Source of the DNA: Paludibacter sp963678465
GTDB taxonomy: Bacteria; Bacteroidota; Bacteroidia; Bacteroidales; Paludibacteraceae
Length of the DNA stretch: 64,000 nt
Assembly: GCA_963678465.1 (NCBI GenBank)
Contig: OY782858.1
Coordinates: forward strand, 1,798,001 to 1,862,000
Reading direction: 5' to 3'
The position numbers and the translations under genes are program-made. Position 1 is the first letter of the stretch. Every line of letters begins with the position of its first letter. The notes beneath the pieces were generated by a model. The model ran no database searches. It was given only the letters and a program-made list of their open reading frames with translations, and had not been told where the DNA came from. Positions 63,726 to 64,000 of the stretch are shown in pieces.

Positions 63726-64000
63726 ATGAATCTTCCGCCGATTTTTATTGAACGTACTAAAGCTATTTTAAAAGAGGAATATCCTGCATTCGAAAATGCA
63801 CTACAGCAGTTAGCACCCACGAGCATCAGGGTAAACGATAAGATGGATTACACGCCGTCGTTTGTCGAAAAAGTGGCATGGTGCGATAAAGGATATTATT
63901 TGAACGAAAGACCATTGTTTACGGCTGATCCTTTGTTTCATGCCGGTGTGTATTATGTGCAAGAAGCCAGTTCGATGTTTTTGTCGCAGGTGGTGGAACA
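63726..64000 (+). CDS. RsmB/RsmF-like RNA cytosine-5 methyltransferase, N-terminal part
   Basis: The first 91 codons of a gene cut by the window end. The start MNLPPIFIERTKAILKEEY, the APTSIRVND segment and the AGVYYVQEASSMFLSQ motif match the NOL1/NOP2/Sun m5C RNA methyltransferases, which methylate 16S rRNA. The catalytic cysteines lie beyond the window. The 5' region agrees with this family; the exact paralogue cannot be told. Confidence 0.8.
   Translation, partial: MNLPPIFIERTKAILKEEYPAFENALQQLAPTSIRVNDKMDYTPSFVEKVAWCDKGYYLNERPLFTADPLFHAGVYYVQEASSMFLSQVVE

Overview
The window looks like a chromosome segment from a Bacteroidota bacterium, most likely order Bacteroidales. The evidence is a SusC/SusD glycan-uptake locus with a hybrid two-component regulator, many promoter motifs of the Bacteroidota type TAnnTTTG placed just upstream of genes, the porG-uppS-bamA-ompH-ompH and parA-parB-DUF5683-mltD gene orders, a GldG protein, and almost no Shine-Dalgarno sequences. 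I cannot name a genus. Base composition is moderately AT-rich and fairly even, and I see no insertion sequence, prophage, integron or CRISPR array.

Layout. 1-371 is the start of an EttA-like ABC-F ATPase. 648-5320 (minus) is a five-gene L-fucose uptake and oxidation operon with a divergent AraC-type regulator (5556-6461). A tRNA-Asp, purU and an acyl-CoA ligase follow. 9791-23318 (plus) is a beta-glucan utilization locus: HTCS regulator, GH16, SusC, SusD, surface glycan-binding lipoprotein and GH3. 23804-27109 holds a membrane-bound AraC-type regulator and, divergently, a calcineurin-like lipoprotein behind a long, structured leader. 27449-33364 is an RND efflux operon followed by a LytS/LytTR two-component pair. 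35421-41897 (minus) has a Gfo/Idh oxidoreductase and the outer-membrane biogenesis operon (PorG-like, UppS, BamA, two OmpH/Skp). 42108-46321 (minus) is parA-parB-DUF5683-mltD-ybeY. 46944-50184 (plus) holds a CotH-kinase protein and GldG. 50614-57457 (minus) is a second RND operon with its own TetR and a PII-like protein. 57714-60883 (minus) is a wza/wzc pair without glycosyltransferases. The right end carries an M20 dipeptidase, a small HTH protein, a HIT protein and the start of an RNA m5C methyltransferase.

How genes work together. The fucose cluster encodes uptake (FucP), anomer conversion (mutarotase), oxidation to the lactone (aldo/keto reductase), lactone opening (amidohydrolase) and a further oxidation by an L-galactonate-5-dehydrogenase-like enzyme; no dehydratase is present. 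In the glucan locus, the HTCS probably binds a pair of 16-bp direct repeats spaced 21 bp, just upstream of a TAnnTTTG promoter before the GH16 gene.

The most unusual parts are non-coding: (i) a candidate attenuator (9-codon ORF, long hairpin, T-run) in the leader before the calcineurin-like lipoprotein, with 22-bp-spaced direct repeats upstream; (ii) a roughly 250-bp dispersed intergenic repeat built from 7-bp and 6-bp tandem units whose copy numbers differ between two loci; (iii) AGGCNN hexamer arrays that begin at stop codons; and (iv) a REP-like palindromic element in four copies.
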